Positions 17,501 to 26,062 of a stretch of DNA of 64,000 bases are shown one piece after another. A program made the translations under genes and the position numbers. The stretch is taken from assembly GCA_903916735.1 (NCBI GenBank), contig CAIWXX010000008.1:1-64000 (forward strand), given 5' to 3'. The notes under the pieces were generated by a model. The model made no database searches and had not been told where the DNA came from. It saw nothing but the letters and a program-made list of their open reading frames with translations. The DNA comes from an uncultured Acidobacteriota bacterium (lineage in GTDB: Bacteria; Acidobacteriota; CAIWXX01). Every line of letters begins with the position of its first letter. Position 1 is the stretch's first letter.

Positions 17501-17766
17501 ATTGCCGGCAGGCTTTACTCGAAGCCTGCCCGATCCGGCTGCGCCCGATCTTAATGACGTCGGTGGCAACGATTGCCGGCGCCCTGCCGCCGGCGATGGC
17601 CCTCGGCCCCGGCGCCGAAGTTCAGCGGTCCATGGCCTTGGCTCTGGTTGGCGGTATTGCCGTATCGACGCTCCTCACCCTTTACGTCGTTCCAGCCGGC
17701 TACAGCGTCCTTGATGATATCCTTGTTTGGAACCACGCACGACGCAAGAAGAAGGCGCAAGCTTGA
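14590..17766 (+). CDS. RND-family inner-membrane efflux pump (AcrB/MexB-like)
   Basis: 1058 residues, the usual RND length. Two repeats each bring a TM bundle and a large periplasmic loop. The first TM follows ISIRNHVFAWILMIALIGFG. Core TM4 carries GIVVDDAIMVLENIYRH, with the proton-relay pair Asp428-Asp429. The second half has GLILLVGIAKKNSIMLVDF and the TM11 Thr/Ser region. GTG 14590 or ATG 14596 could start it; GTG overlaps the adaptor stop, so the two are coupled. Proton-driven export of drugs, lipids or metals is the family role. It lies between IS and toxin-antitoxin remnants, so horizontal gain is plausible. Confidence 0.93.
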   Translation: MIMNERKKQPELEEDPKTIATGMTLADISIRNHVFAWILMIALIGFGILCYTGAGSVFKGLGISQNPDVDFPIVSVGIGWEGASPEIMETDVVDPLEDILSTVEGVQQMSSMARQGSANVTLEFEIGRNIDAALQDVQTKVAQVTHDLPRDINPPSVSKTNPEDQPIIRLALFGDRPPTFLADYVRNVIRPQLQMIEGVGAIDVGGFRDRNVRVWYDASLLEAKGLTVIDVNNAISREHQEVPAGRIEGAEREMNVRAQGEAIDISSFRDLVITYKDGAPVRLKDVSVVEDGLEDRRRLNRAMGEQSISFSITKLRGANAVQVGRDVKAKMEGLKPQLPIGMRLEVNWDTTTFIERSIREILFTLILAALLTGFVCWLFLGSWSTTVNILLAIPTSILGTFIVIYFFGFTLNTYTVLGLTLVVGIVVDDAIMVLENIYRHREEGEGKVKAASTGAREITFAAAATTLAIVAIFLPVAFMKGIIGKFFFQFGVTISVAVLLSLLEALTLAPMRCSQFLEMEHRGRLGRTMDGLFKRLSDLYLRTLKPALQHRTWILVGSLGIFLLSLGTIKLLRQEFIPSQDMSRFTIRFVTPVGTSLDATDRYFRQIESFLISCPEVLLFAGSVGGGSDVNSGQAYVNMKDPSDRPVDRKLGRPLTQLEFMEVVRRYSNTIPGGRIVLQDISQTGFSASRGGGYPIEFNIRGPDWEVLASSSKEIAEKMRQSGLVTDVDSDYRVGMPEVQVFPDRNRAADLGISMSTIGETINAAIGGMRVGKFKDKGRRFDIRARLLSPQRQKPEDITRLLVRTNSGELVRLGELITIKQTPTLQAITRRDRERAITIYANVASGASQALAVQRSLAIASSVLPDGYRAIVSGSTKAFQDSFQSLWFAFAMGLMIAYMVLASQFNSFSHPVIVLLALPFSISGALLALLVGGQSLNIYSLLGLILLVGIAKKNSIMLVDFTNQIRAKGADCRQALLEACPIRLRPILMTSVATIAGALPPAMALGPGAEVQRSMALALVGGIAVSTLLTLYVVPAGYSVLDDILVWNHARRKKKAQA

Positions 17767-18093
17767 CCCGAAAACTGCAGTTAGCTGTTACCGCGTAGGC
17801 GACTGAAATAATCCGCTAAGTCAAGATAGGTGCGCTTACAAGAGCACAAACCTAGGCAGAAGCTGGGCAGCCATGTGCAACGACTCGTCGTTCGACGAGA
17901 AAATCGTCGCTCTGGCGATCGATCCATCAGCGTCCCCAACGACCAAAAAGGCGCATGAGGCCGACCGCAAAACCCGACTCCTCGCGCTACTATGCTGGAA
18001 TTTTGACTTTCGCCAGATTAGAACCGTATTGAATAACTGAACTCGTTGAGAAGGAATTTGGAGAATAGCAAGGAAATAGAATATGTTCCTTGT
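17767..18093. other. Intergenic region, 327 bases
   Basis: No gene or clear terminator. There is a short palindrome CGTCGTTCGACG (about 17887) and little else that I can interpret. Confidence 0.4.
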
Positions 18094-18387
18094 ATGATTG
18101 CAACTTCGAAAATCACACGAAAGAATCAGACAACACTGCCGAAAGTGGTGATAAATGTTTTGGGGGTCAAGCCATCGGATCGGCTTGTGTATGAAATCGA
18201 GGAAAATCGAGTCATTCTCCACGCCAAGACAGGACGGCTCGCGGATCTGGCAGGCAAGTTCTCGCACTTCGGCAAATATCCCCATCAACCACTTCCGATC
18301 GAAGAAATGAGCCATGCCGTCGCTCAGGCTGTGGCGGAAAACTACAAACGCAAGTTTGGTCCTCGCAAACGTCGCTGCACAAAATGA
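18094..18387 (+). CDS. vapB: AbrB/SpoVT-type antitoxin (VapB-like)
   Basis: 97 residues from ATG 18094, chosen because MIATSKITRKNQTTLPK is the usual opening of a swapped-hairpin AbrB domain (with KPSDRLVYEIEENRVILH completing it). A TTG at 18046 could extend it. The C-terminal half (EEMSHAVAQAVAENYKRKFG) would wrap the toxin. The stop overlaps the vapC start (ATGA at 18384-18387). It should bind its own promoter and block the PIN toxin. Assignment is firm from sequence and context. Confidence 0.85.
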   Translation: MIATSKITRKNQTTLPKVVINVLGVKPSDRLVYEIEENRVILHAKTGRLADLAGKFSHFGKYPHQPLPIEEMSHAVAQAVAENYKRKFGPRKRRCTK

Positions 18388-18782
18388 TCGCCCTCGATGC
18401 GAATATCCTCATCCGGTTCATCACACGGGATAATCCCAAACAAGCCGCAAAGGCTGAACGTATTTTGCGCACGGCGAAGGAAAACTTCTTTGTCGGTTTG
18501 CCGGTTTTACTTGAGCTTGTGTGGCTCCTCGACCGCCGCTTTGGTTTCAGCAGAAGTGAAATTGCAGAGGTGCTTCGAGCGTTTTATGAACGGAAAGATT
18601 TCGTTTTTGAAAATGAAGATCATGTCATGGCCGCCGTTGCCGCATTCGAAGATGGCGCTGACTTTGGCGATCATCTTATATTCGAGGGAGCACGCGCGTC
18701 CGGCTGTTCGAAGCTGATCACATTCGATACTGATTTCGTCAACAAACATTCCGATTTTGTCATTCTGCCAAAACGAGCGTGA
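18384..18782 (+). CDS. vapC: PIN-domain ribonuclease toxin (VapC-like)
   Basis: 132 residues. It begins MIALDANILIRFITRDNPKQ, with the first acidic metal ligand at Asp5. Glu near LLELVWLLDRRFGF and the later GADFGDHLIFEGA and KLITFDTDFVN supply the remaining acidic residues of a PIN active site. VapC toxins cleave tRNA or rRNA; the target here is unknown. Overlapped ATGA with the antitoxin gene. Confidence 0.88.
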   Translation: MIALDANILIRFITRDNPKQAAKAERILRTAKENFFVGLPVLLELVWLLDRRFGFSRSEIAEVLRAFYERKDFVFENEDHVMAAVAAFEDGADFGDHLIFEGARASGCSKLITFDTDFVNKHSDFVILPKRA

Positions 18783-18892
18783 AGTCGTAGTTTCCTTCAG
18801 TTTCAATTCTCCACAGCATTGCATTTAATCGAAAACGTCAATAGCCGGGCTAATTGAGCCACCTGGAGTCGGGTATTGTAAGCCTGTCGGAG

Positions 18893-19455
18893 TCGGGCAA
18901 TGAATCGCTTGAACACGATCCAAGTTCTGTCTATTATTGAGTCTGAATGTGGTGGCCTAAAATGAGAGCAATGTGTGTCTCGGAAGACATCGTTCCGGTG
19001 AGCCAGTTCAAGACGGAAGCGGCCGGGTGGCTGAAACGATGTACTGCCACCGGGCGAGCGGTTGTCATCACCCAGAATGGGAAACCCGCCGGGGTGCTGG
19101 CATCTCCGACAGTCTTCGACGAGTTGACCGAGCGCAAACGGTTCGTTGCCGCAGTCGAGGAAGGACTTCGAGACGCTGAAGCCGGGCGGCTCGCAGATCA
19201 TGCATCGGTTGTCTCTGAGCTCCATCAACGGTATCGCAAACACAGCAGCCGATGAGCACTCAACGTCGAGATCGAGCTAGAACTCGATCACAGAGATCAC
19301 CTCCTGGCCGCCTGCATGCAATTCGTTGGACGGATCGAGCGCGAAATGATCTCATTGAAATCGGTGATTTCATCGCGATAGGCAACGCATCGACTACCGC
19401 ACGCTGGGTGGAAATGCTCATCAAGGCCGTCGAGCGAGCAGGTGCCTTTCCGCTG
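18893..19455 (+). repeat. Toxin-antitoxin repeat, copy 2 (partner at 4667-5229)
   Basis: Same order and orientation as copy 1, with scattered base differences and one small gap before the antitoxin ATG. Similarity ends inside the toxin gene, at GCCTTTCCGCT, after which the sequences are unrelated. Confidence 0.85.
18962..19255 (+). CDS. Phd/YefM-family antitoxin, second copy
   Basis: 97 residues, near-identical to the antitoxin at 4735-5028 (VPVSQFKTEAAGWLKR, VVITQNGKPAGVLASPTVFD). The start follows the duplicate; a longer frame from 18947 adds five residues without support. Its ribosome site is weaker than in copy 1 (GTGGCC instead of GGAGGT). The reading frame is intact although its toxin partner is broken, so it may now act only as a repressor or as a spare antitoxin for the other locus. 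Confidence 0.85.
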   Translation: MRAMCVSEDIVPVSQFKTEAAGWLKRCTATGRAVVITQNGKPAGVLASPTVFDELTERKRFVAAVEEGLRDAEAGRLADHASVVSELHQRYRKHSSR

Positions 19456-19494
19456 AGCACCTCGCGTCATTCCGCTTTCATGCAGCACGGGTAA
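19252..19494 (+). pseudogene. ParE-like toxin, truncated copy
   Basis: 80 codons. The first 68 match the intact toxin at 5025 (AIRWTDRARNDLIEIGDFIA, MLIKAVERAGAFPLS). From there the sequence changes to TSRHSAFMQHG and stops. The last third, with the conserved YRIVYRV strand, is missing, so it should be inactive. The ATGA overlap with the antitoxin is retained. The methylglyoxal synthase gene begins 27 bases later. Confidence 0.8.
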
Positions 19495-19521
19495 CGTCCT
19501 ATCGGATTCGAGGAGAAAATA

Positions 19522-19992
19522 ATGATGACACCGCAAGCCGTTGGCAGTCTTCCAAAGAAACGAATTGCCCTCGTCGCACACGACAACAAGAAGCAGGACC
19601 TTCTCGAGTGGGCCAGGTACAACCGCGGCCTTCTCGTCGAGCACGACCTCTACGCAACCGGTACGACTGGCACGCTGTTGGAGGATGCTCTCAGCACGTC
19701 CATCACGAAGCTACAGAGTGGCCCTCTCGGAGGGGATCAGCAGATCGGCGCCAAGATCGCGGAGGGCCTCATCGACTTCGTCATCTTCTTCTGGGATCCT
19801 CTCGAACCGCAGCCACACGACCCGGACGTGAAGGCGCTCCTCAGAATCGCCGTCGTCTGGAACATCCCTGTGGCCTGTAACCGCGCTTCGGCTGACTTCA
19901 TGATTTCTTCCCCCCTCATGTCATCTTCCTACGAGCGGATCCTGCCCAACTTCGAGAACCATCGCCAGCGGTTTAGTGGATCAGGCGCGTAA
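19522..19992 (+). CDS. mgsA: Methylglyoxal synthase
   Basis: 156 residues, close to the usual 150. It converts dihydroxyacetone phosphate to methylglyoxal plus phosphate in the cytoplasm, a glycolytic bypass. Motifs: [14 protein letters not shown] with substrate-contacting His20 and Lys, [11 protein letters not shown] (phosphate loop), [15 protein letters not shown] with the catalytic Asp72, and [26 protein letters not shown] lies 7 bases before the start. It is not in an obvious operon; upstream is a broken toxin gene, downstream a convergent hydrolase. Confidence 0.95.
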   Translation: MMTPQAVGSLPKKRIALVAHDNKKQDLLEWARYNRGLLVEHDLYATGTTGTLLEDALSTSITKLQSGPLGGDQQIGAKIAEGLIDFVIFFWDPLEPQPHDPDVKALLRIAVVWNIPVACNRASADFMISSPLMSSSYERILPNFENHRQRFSGSGA

Positions 19993-20054
19993 GCCCTTCG
20001 TTGGCCTACAGGCAGATTGGATGCATGAAGTACTCTGAGACTGAAGCCGAGGAA

Positions 20055-22436
20055 TCACACCCACAATCGCGGGATTGATCCCTCCACCGTTTTCTGCTCG
20101 AACGGATTGAACCTGCCTTCCGTATCAGCGATGAAGGTTTTCACCATCGCCGTATACTTGAAATAATACTGTCCTGCCTGATCTTTCTCCGTCCAGACTC
20201 TCGTGCTGGTCTCAGCCTTTACTTTCCACTCGTCGCCGGCACTCTGCCTCTTAAGAATCGACACCGAGCTGGTGAAACCGATCAGCGACAGAGGATCGTC
20301 ATAAAGCATTTGGAAATTCTCGTGGGCCACCTGGTCGACCCACAACTCTTCCAGGGGTCCGCCGTAACGATATCGCCCACCATCAAACACCTTTTTGACC
20401 AGAATGCCCTTTTTACCATCGACCGTGATGTGCTCCACCTCGCGAGTGTTCCCCCCTGGCCGTTTGGGATCTCCGGTGGTGGGAACGTAATCCTCCACGT
20501 CAACAGAAACGACGTCGGCCGTTGGCGGGAGCAAAACCTTCAACCTATTATCATCGGGCCTTGGTTTGCGTCCCGGCAACACGAGGGTGCTCGCCGGGAG
20601 ATCTCCGAACACTCCTGTGTGAAGGGTGATCGTCGGCTTCTCGGGGCTTTGCCACATTGTCGGAAAAAACGACGGAGAAACAGAAAGCCTGATGCGCCAC
20701 CCCTTTTTGAATGTATGGCCCATCAGATTCAACGGGACAGCCACTTTGAAAGCGATTCCCGGTTCGATCCGCTGCGGTTTCGTCATATCGTCGCCACGGT
20801 AACAAAGATTGAAAAAGCTGTAGGTGACCAAATGGGACGACTGTGTTTCCGGGCTGACTTCGCAGAGTCGAACGGCAATGGACGCGAGAGGCTTGTCACA
20901 CGCTAGCGTGAGATTCACAATCGGATGACCGAAGCAATCCATATCATCGGTCAGTGGGCCGCTGTCGAAATAGAGCGACTTGCTGTCGATCTCAGCCTGA
21001 TCACCTGGAAGATCGTTGTTCCCGCAGGAACCGTAGGAACTGGTTTCGAGCATTGTTGTGGCAAAGAGGAGTCGCCCTGAGCTGACGCATTCGGCGTGGC
21101 CGGCAGGCTCTGCGTGCGAAAGACGTTTGTTCGGGCATAGATGGAAAACCTTCTCTTTGATGCGTGTCGGCCAGTCCGAATCTTCGGCTATCCATCTCCC
21201 CTCATCATCAGGGCATGAAGATCTTCCCGGTTCCTTCGACATGCCGAGCCAGGCCGTGAGCTGAGGCAACTCGGTGTCAGCAGGCGGTTCGATACCCTTC
21301 AGCCATTTATCCCACCAATGAGTGACGATGTACCGAAGCCAGTCGATCCGTGGCCCTGGAAATCCGCGGAATGGGTAACTATGGCCCCATGGGCCAATGA
21401 GCCCGCCCACGGGCATCCCAACGGCTGCGAGCCCTCTGACCACGCGATCGACCGGATTTTTATAACCATCCTGCCAGCCCGACATGATGTAGACGGGGAT
21501 TTTCACCCTCTCATAATGATCAAGGACACTCGCCCGCTTCCAGTATGAATCGCGCGATTGATGAGTGGCCCATTGCCGGAACCAAAAATCGGCATTCTTG
21601 ATTCGCTCGCGCCACATCTCCTTCCAGCGGTGGCCGACGATACCTGGATCTGGAGGCAGCGCCAGCCAGCCCCACATCGAAGAGGGCCATGCCACATTGT
21701 CCTGCATCATCGCCCCGCCCATGTAGTGCACGTCATCACCATAGCGGTCGTCGTTCCCGCAATTGACGATGATCGCTTTCAACACGCTGGGGCAGTCATG
21801 CCGGGAGGCAACCATGAGCGAGTTAATCGCACTCCACGACTCGCCCATCATCCCGACATTGCCGTCGCACCAGGGGTGTTCGGCAATTTGATGAATCACC
21901 TGTGTGCAATAGAGGAGCTCTTCGTCGGTGTACTCGTCAGTGAGCATACCCTCTGAATCGCCTGCTCCCTGGAGGTCCAACCTGAAACACAGGTACTCAT
22001 TGTACGCAAACCATGGATACATTCCGCTGTCGACTGTGATCATGCCGTCACGACGCCTGTACGGATTAAGCTCGACAATCGCCGGACATTTCCTCCCGCT
22101 CTCAACCGTTTCCTTGTTGTACCAGAAATGACCGACCAGCTTGATGGGATCCTTGCCGGGGTACTGCACCTTGAAGGTGATGACTTGAGGATCAGGAACC
22201 TTATCCTTTAGATGGAGATAAACCGGATGACCTCCGACGGGAATGAGAGGGGGATCATCGAAGCTCTGTGCCTCCCCTTCTCCAGCCGGCCCAAAAGCGT
22301 GCAGCACCGCTTGAGGTGCAAGGGCGGCGCCGATTACCCAGCCCACACCGCACACGAAGCGGCGCCGTTCGTGAGAGACACTCCCGTCTTGGCGCTTTGA
22401 TGATCCGACATCCTTTTTGTCCGTGACTCCTGACAT
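20055..22436 (-). CDS. CocE/NonD-family hydrolase, Tat-exported
   Basis: 793 residues. HERRRFVCGVGWVIGAAL at residues 22-39 is a twin-arginine signal. Then follows the Xaa-Pro dipeptidyl-peptidase/cocaine-esterase-type alpha/beta fold: FRLDLQGAGDSEG, nucleophile elbow GMMGESWSA (Ser200), SGWQDGYKNP with the acid region and GPWGHSYPF with the His. A C-terminal jelly-roll (YFDSGPLTDDMDCFGHPIVN, about 530-700) is typical of this family. Residues beyond 700 form an extra tail. Likely an acyl or peptide hydrolase in the periplasm; substrate unknown. It stands alone. Confidence 0.85.
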   Translation of the reverse strand: MSGVTDKKDVGSSKRQDGSVSHERRRFVCGVGWVIGAALAPQAVLHAFGPAGEGEAQSFDDPPLIPVGGHPVYLHLKDKVPDPQVITFKVQYPGKDPIKLVGHFWYNKETVESGRKCPAIVELNPYRRRDGMITVDSGMYPWFAYNEYLCFRLDLQGAGDSEGMLTDEYTDEELLYCTQVIHQIAEHPWCDGNVGMMGESWSAINSLMVASRHDCPSVLKAIIVNCGNDDRYGDDVHYMGGAMMQDNVAWPSSMWGWLALPPDPGIVGHRWKEMWRERIKNADFWFRQWATHQSRDSYWKRASVLDHYERVKIPVYIMSGWQDGYKNPVDRVVRGLAAVGMPVGGLIGPWGHSYPFRGFPGPRIDWLRYIVTHWWDKWLKGIEPPADTELPQLTAWLGMSKEPGRSSCPDDEGRWIAEDSDWPTRIKEKVFHLCPNKRLSHAEPAGHAECVSSGRLLFATTMLETSSYGSCGNNDLPGDQAEIDSKSLYFDSGPLTDDMDCFGHPIVNLTLACDKPLASIAVRLCEVSPETQSSHLVTYSFFNLCYRGDDMTKPQRIEPGIAFKVAVPLNLMGHTFKKGWRIRLSVSPSFFPTMWQSPEKPTITLHTGVFGDLPASTLVLPGRKPRPDDNRLKVLLPPTADVVSVDVEDYVPTTGDPKRPGGNTREVEHITVDGKKGILVKKVFDGGRYRYGGPLEELWVDQVAHENFQMLYDDPLSLIGFTSSVSILKRQSAGDEWKVKAETSTRVWTEKDQAGQYYFKYTAMVKTFIADTEGRFNPFEQKTVEGSIPRLWV

Positions 22437-22840
22437 ATGACCTCCCTTGGGTTTCGACGCCAGTCTTTCAGAAGCGATCGCCCGTCGCTCGATTTCTTAT
22501 GTGAGTGCAAATCCTGGATCCAAGACGCATTTACCACATCCCTGACGCGGCATAGCCGTAACCAAACAAGATGGCTTCGACAACCATGGCTACCGAACCT
22601 CTCACGAATGCAGGAAGGGAGGAAAGCAGGAACGGATTGTTATATCGACCAGCGGTGGTTTCATAAGTCATTCCTGCATTCCTTTCTTCCGGGCTTCCTG
22701 AGAGGAATTCACGATCCTGCCCTATCACAACTTTTGCCATTTTGTGCACAGATTTCACCAATCAGATACTAATTGCCCTGCCCTCTCGCTATGGAGATGA
22801 CGATTGTTGTCCTGCTCGCCAATGGTGATCCTTGGAAGTA
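22437..22840. other. Intergenic region, 404 bases
   Basis: It separates two leftward genes. I see no gene, no strong hairpin and no riboswitch. The promoter of the CocE-type gene is presumably near its right end. Confidence 0.4.
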
Positions 22841-24055
22841 TCATTTCATTTGGAAGATCCGTCCCGTCCATTCAATGGATTTCAAATAGATCTGAGGGAT
22901 CACATCTTCTTTCAGGCCGAGCTTCCCGACGGCTATTGAAAGCGCGTTCCAATCCCCCTTCTCGTAAGCCAGTATTGAATCCAGAGCGGGCCGCAAGGAG
23001 TTCGGCTTTCCCAGGAGAGCATCGCCGACATCTTCGGTGACAGGAAGCTGCGTCAGGATCTCAGTCATCGGTCGATCAACAATGGCATCGATCAGAGAAA
23101 ACATGCCGAGCAGGAGCAACTCCGATTGGCGATGAAGCATTCCAATGAGCGGTGCAAGAGATTCGCAGAATTGAGAACGGAGGACAGAACAAACGACCAG
23201 CTCTTCCGGCTTATCCTGGCCCAAACCCGCGAATATCCAGAGGGATGCCAGCTTCCGGATCGTGAGCTCGCCCACCAACACGAGGGCCTCGTGTATGGAG
23301 TGGATCTCATCGCGAAAGCCGAATGCGGCCGAGTTGATATAACGGAGAAGCTTATAGGATATGGCGACATCTTGCTTGATGATGCTTTCAATTCGGGAGA
23401 AACTAAAATTGGGATCATTGATCTCGCCTAAAAGACGGATGTAATTGAGCTTGAACCCAGGAACATCTTTGCCGGACATGACGACAGGCTTGGCGAAAAA
23501 GTAACCCTGGAAGAGAGTGTACCCCATGGATATGGCCCAATTGAATTCTTCGTGGGTTTCAACTTTTTCAGCCAGGAGCCTGAGCCCCATCGCACGTAAT
23601 CGAGGCGAAAGGGATGCTCGCTGGTCGACCGGCGTCGCAATAAAATCCATCTTAACGATGTGGGCAAGTTGGAGAAGCGGCATCATATCGTCTCGATAAA
23701 CAAAGTCATCAAGAGCGATCTGATAGCCGGCCTTCTTCAATTTCCGGCAGGCGCCGATGACTGTTTCATCCGGTGCAACCGATTCCAAAAGCTCGAGGAC
23801 GACCGATTCCTTCGGCAGAAGAGAAATGTAATCCGAGATCAGGACATCGCGACTGATGTTGATAAAAGCATGTTTGCCGCCGGTCATTGTGTCCAAGCCG
23901 AAAGAGAGAAACGTATCGCTGATGACACGAGAACTGGCGTGATCAGCATCGCTTTCGCGGAAGAAGTTCTCGAGCCCTGAGCGAAACAGCAATTCATAAG
24001 CAACGACATTTTGCCGCTTGTCGAAAATCGGTTGTCGTGCGACGAATATATTCAC
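22841..24055 (-). CDS. Degenerate EAL plus HDOD signalling protein
   Basis: 404 residues. It starts FVARQPIFDKRQNVVAYELL, the YuxH-type opening in which the EAL signature is replaced (YELLFRSG), so phosphodiesterase activity on c-di-GMP is unlikely. Residues about 1-205 form this domain (AINISRDVL, ALDDFVYRDDMMPLL, KVETHEEF). Residues about 210-390 form the HDOD domain (SYKLLRYINSAAFGF and EALVLVGELTIRKLASL), a helical signalling module. Such proteins act as adaptors in motility or stress pathways. No partner gene adjoins. Confidence 0.85.
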   Translation of the reverse strand: MNIFVARQPIFDKRQNVVAYELLFRSGLENFFRESDADHASSRVISDTFLSFGLDTMTGGKHAFINISRDVLISDYISLLPKESVVLELLESVAPDETVIGACRKLKKAGYQIALDDFVYRDDMMPLLQLAHIVKMDFIATPVDQRASLSPRLRAMGLRLLAEKVETHEEFNWAISMGYTLFQGYFFAKPVVMSGKDVPGFKLNYIRLLGEINDPNFSFSRIESIIKQDVAISYKLLRYINSAAFGFRDEIHSIHEALVLVGELTIRKLASLWIFAGLGQDKPEELVVCSVLRSQFCESLAPLIGMLHRQSELLLLGMFSLIDAIVDRPMTEILTQLPVTEDVGDALLGKPNSLRPALDSILAYEKGDWNALSIAVGKLGLKEDVIPQIYLKSIEWTGRIFQMK

Positions 24056-24155
24056 GTTGCGATCATAGACCTTGAATCATTCCATTCGCGACAGAACCGG
24101 TATCACTCACGTCCCCTCTCCGGAGAAATCCAGAGAGGGGATTCGAAACGTTGAT

Positions 24156-24650
24156 CTACTTCTTTCCTTCGAGCAGGATCTTCCGTGTGTAAGAGATGAG
24201 CCCTCCGGCGTCGATAATAGACTGGCGAGCTTTCGGCAGCGGCACGATGTCGAAAGTTTTGCCTGTCGTTCTGTTGGCAACCCGACCATTCTCGACTTCG
24301 ATTTCATCGCCCTCACTGGCTTCGATCGTTGGGCAGATGATCATATCCAAACCGAGGTTGATGGAGTTCTGGAGGAAGATCCGGGCGAAGTTTTTTGCAA
24401 TGACCTTCAGATCATAGCCCTTGAGGCAGGAAGCTGCCTGTTCGCGCGATGATCCACAACCGAAATTCTTATCGGCGACGAGAATGCTGCCGGCCGGGAT
24501 TTCTTTGGCTTTGAGCTTCGTGTTAAAATCGGACATATCCGCAAAAGCAAATACCGGTGTCTCAGTCGGAAGCACCGTGGCCATGAATCGGCCGGGATAA
24601 ATGATATCCGTCGAGATATCCGCTCCCAGTTTCAAAACAACCTTAGCCAT
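24156..24650 (-). CDS. leuD: 3-isopropylmalate dehydratase, small subunit
   Basis: 164 residues. KVVLKLGADISTDIIYPGRF starts the swivel domain; VADKNFGCGSSREQA is the signature loop. With the large subunit it isomerises 2- to 3-isopropylmalate in leucine synthesis, although the archaeal-like short form can also act as homoaconitase or dimethylmalate dehydratase. It begins 3 bases after the large subunit ends, a two-gene operon. leuA and leuB are not here. Confidence 0.9.
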   Translation of the reverse strand: MAKVVLKLGADISTDIIYPGRFMATVLPTETPVFAFADMSDFNTKLKAKEIPAGSILVADKNFGCGSSREQAASCLKGYDLKVIAKNFARIFLQNSINLGLDMIICPTIEASEGDEIEVENGRVANRTTGKTFDIVPLPKARQSIIDAGGLISYTRKILLEGKK

Positions 24651-24652
24651 TA

Positions 24653-26062
24653 TTACTTCCTCCCTTTCTTGATCTTCTTGGCAGCCAGTTTGGATTTGGC
24701 AACCGGTTTCCTTTTGGGCTTCGCTACCTTCTTAACCACTTTCTTGGATTTTGTGCGGATTGATATGGACACTGATGCGACGGTTCGAGGGTCAGTGATC
24801 ATGCCGGTGACGGCACTGGCTCCTGCAACTGCGGGCGAGCAGAGATAAACCTCTGCGTTGGGATTTCCCATCCGGCCTTTGAAATTGCGGTTGGTTGTTG
24901 CAAGCGCCTTTTCGCCATCGCCGAGAGCGCCCTGGTGAACACCCAGACACGGCCCGCAGCCGGAGTTCATCACCATCGCACCGGCTTTCATGAAGGTATC
25001 GACATATCCTCGTTTGAGCGCTTCCAGATAAATCCGGCTCGATGCCGGGAAAACCAGCATTCTGGTGCCGCGAGCCACCTTCTTGCCCTTGAGGAAGCTT
25101 GCCGCAATCTCCAAATCATCCAGGCGACCATTCGTGCAAGAGCCGACAACGATCTGCTGGACCTTGATTCCTGCGGCTTCCTTGACGGACTTGACATTGT
25201 CGACGGTGTGAGGGAAGGCGATCATGGGTTCCAATTTCGACGCGTCAATTTCAATCACCCGTTCGTAGCCGGCATCCGGATCCGGACTAAACATGCGGAT
25301 CTTGTCTTTGACGTGCGCATCTTGTTTCAGGTATCTGAGCATTTCTTTATCCGGCGGGATGACACCTGATGTCGCGCCGGCTTCCACCGTCATATTGCAT
25401 ATCACGAGTCGCCCTGATGTGGTCATCTTCTGGATGGTTGATCCGTGAAATTCAATCACCTTGAAATTAGCGCCTTCGGCTGTGAGTTTCCCGATCAGAT
25501 GCAAAATGAGATCTTTCGGGAAAACATTTTTTGGGAACTGCCCAGTGACAATCACTTTGATCGTGTCCGGCACTTCGACATTCAGAACACGGCCCAGAGC
25601 CCACACTGAGGCCATTTCCGTTGCGCCGATTCCGAAGGAGAATGCTCCCAGAGCTCCATGGCTCGTGGTGTGGCTATCGGTTCCGACGACGACATACCCC
25701 GGCCTGACGTAGCCGTTCTCAGGCAATATCTGGTGGCAAATGCCGCCTTCATCGCCGCGAATGTCATGAAATTTGTCAATGCCCTGTTTGCCGACGAAAT
25801 CGCGGATTTTCTTCTGATTTGTGGCTGTCTTGGAACTCTCAGCTGGAACCCTGTGATCGAAAATGATCACGATTTTGGACGGATCCCAAACCTTGGCTTC
25901 CAGGCCGGTGTTTTTGTAGATCTCGCTGAACTGGTTAATCACCAGAGCCGCGTTTTCGTGGGACATGGCCAGATCAACCCTTGGCTCAACCACATCTCCC
26001 ACATTCACTGAAGCCTGATCCGTCGCCATTGCCAGGACCTTCTGAACCATCGTCATTCCCAT
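24653..26062 (-). CDS. leuC: 3-isopropylmalate dehydratase, large subunit, with basic tail
   Basis: 469 residues. [4Fe-4S] ligands are visible in VVGSCTNGRLDDLE and MNSGCGPCLG; substrate loops include VVVGTDSHTTSHGALG and FDHRVPAES. Residues 1-430 match the roughly 420-residue form of the family. Beyond about 434 there is a Lys-rich low-complexity tail (SKKVVKKVAKPKRKPVAK and so on) of about 35 residues not needed for catalysis. AGGAGG lies 8 bases before the ATG. It acts with the small subunit directly downstream. Confidence 0.9.
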   Translation of the reverse strand: MGMTMVQKVLAMATDQASVNVGDVVEPRVDLAMSHENAALVINQFSEIYKNTGLEAKVWDPSKIVIIFDHRVPAESSKTATNQKKIRDFVGKQGIDKFHDIRGDEGGICHQILPENGYVRPGYVVVGTDSHTTSHGALGAFSFGIGATEMASVWALGRVLNVEVPDTIKVIVTGQFPKNVFPKDLILHLIGKLTAEGANFKVIEFHGSTIQKMTTSGRLVICNMTVEAGATSGVIPPDKEMLRYLKQDAHVKDKIRMFSPDPDAGYERVIEIDASKLEPMIAFPHTVDNVKSVKEAAGIKVQQIVVGSCTNGRLDDLEIAASFLKGKKVARGTRMLVFPASSRIYLEALKRGYVDTFMKAGAMVMNSGCGPCLGVHQGALGDGEKALATTNRNFKGRMGNPNAEVYLCSPAVAGASAVTGMITDPRTVASVSISIRTKSKKVVKKVAKPKRKPVAKSKLAAKKIKKGRK

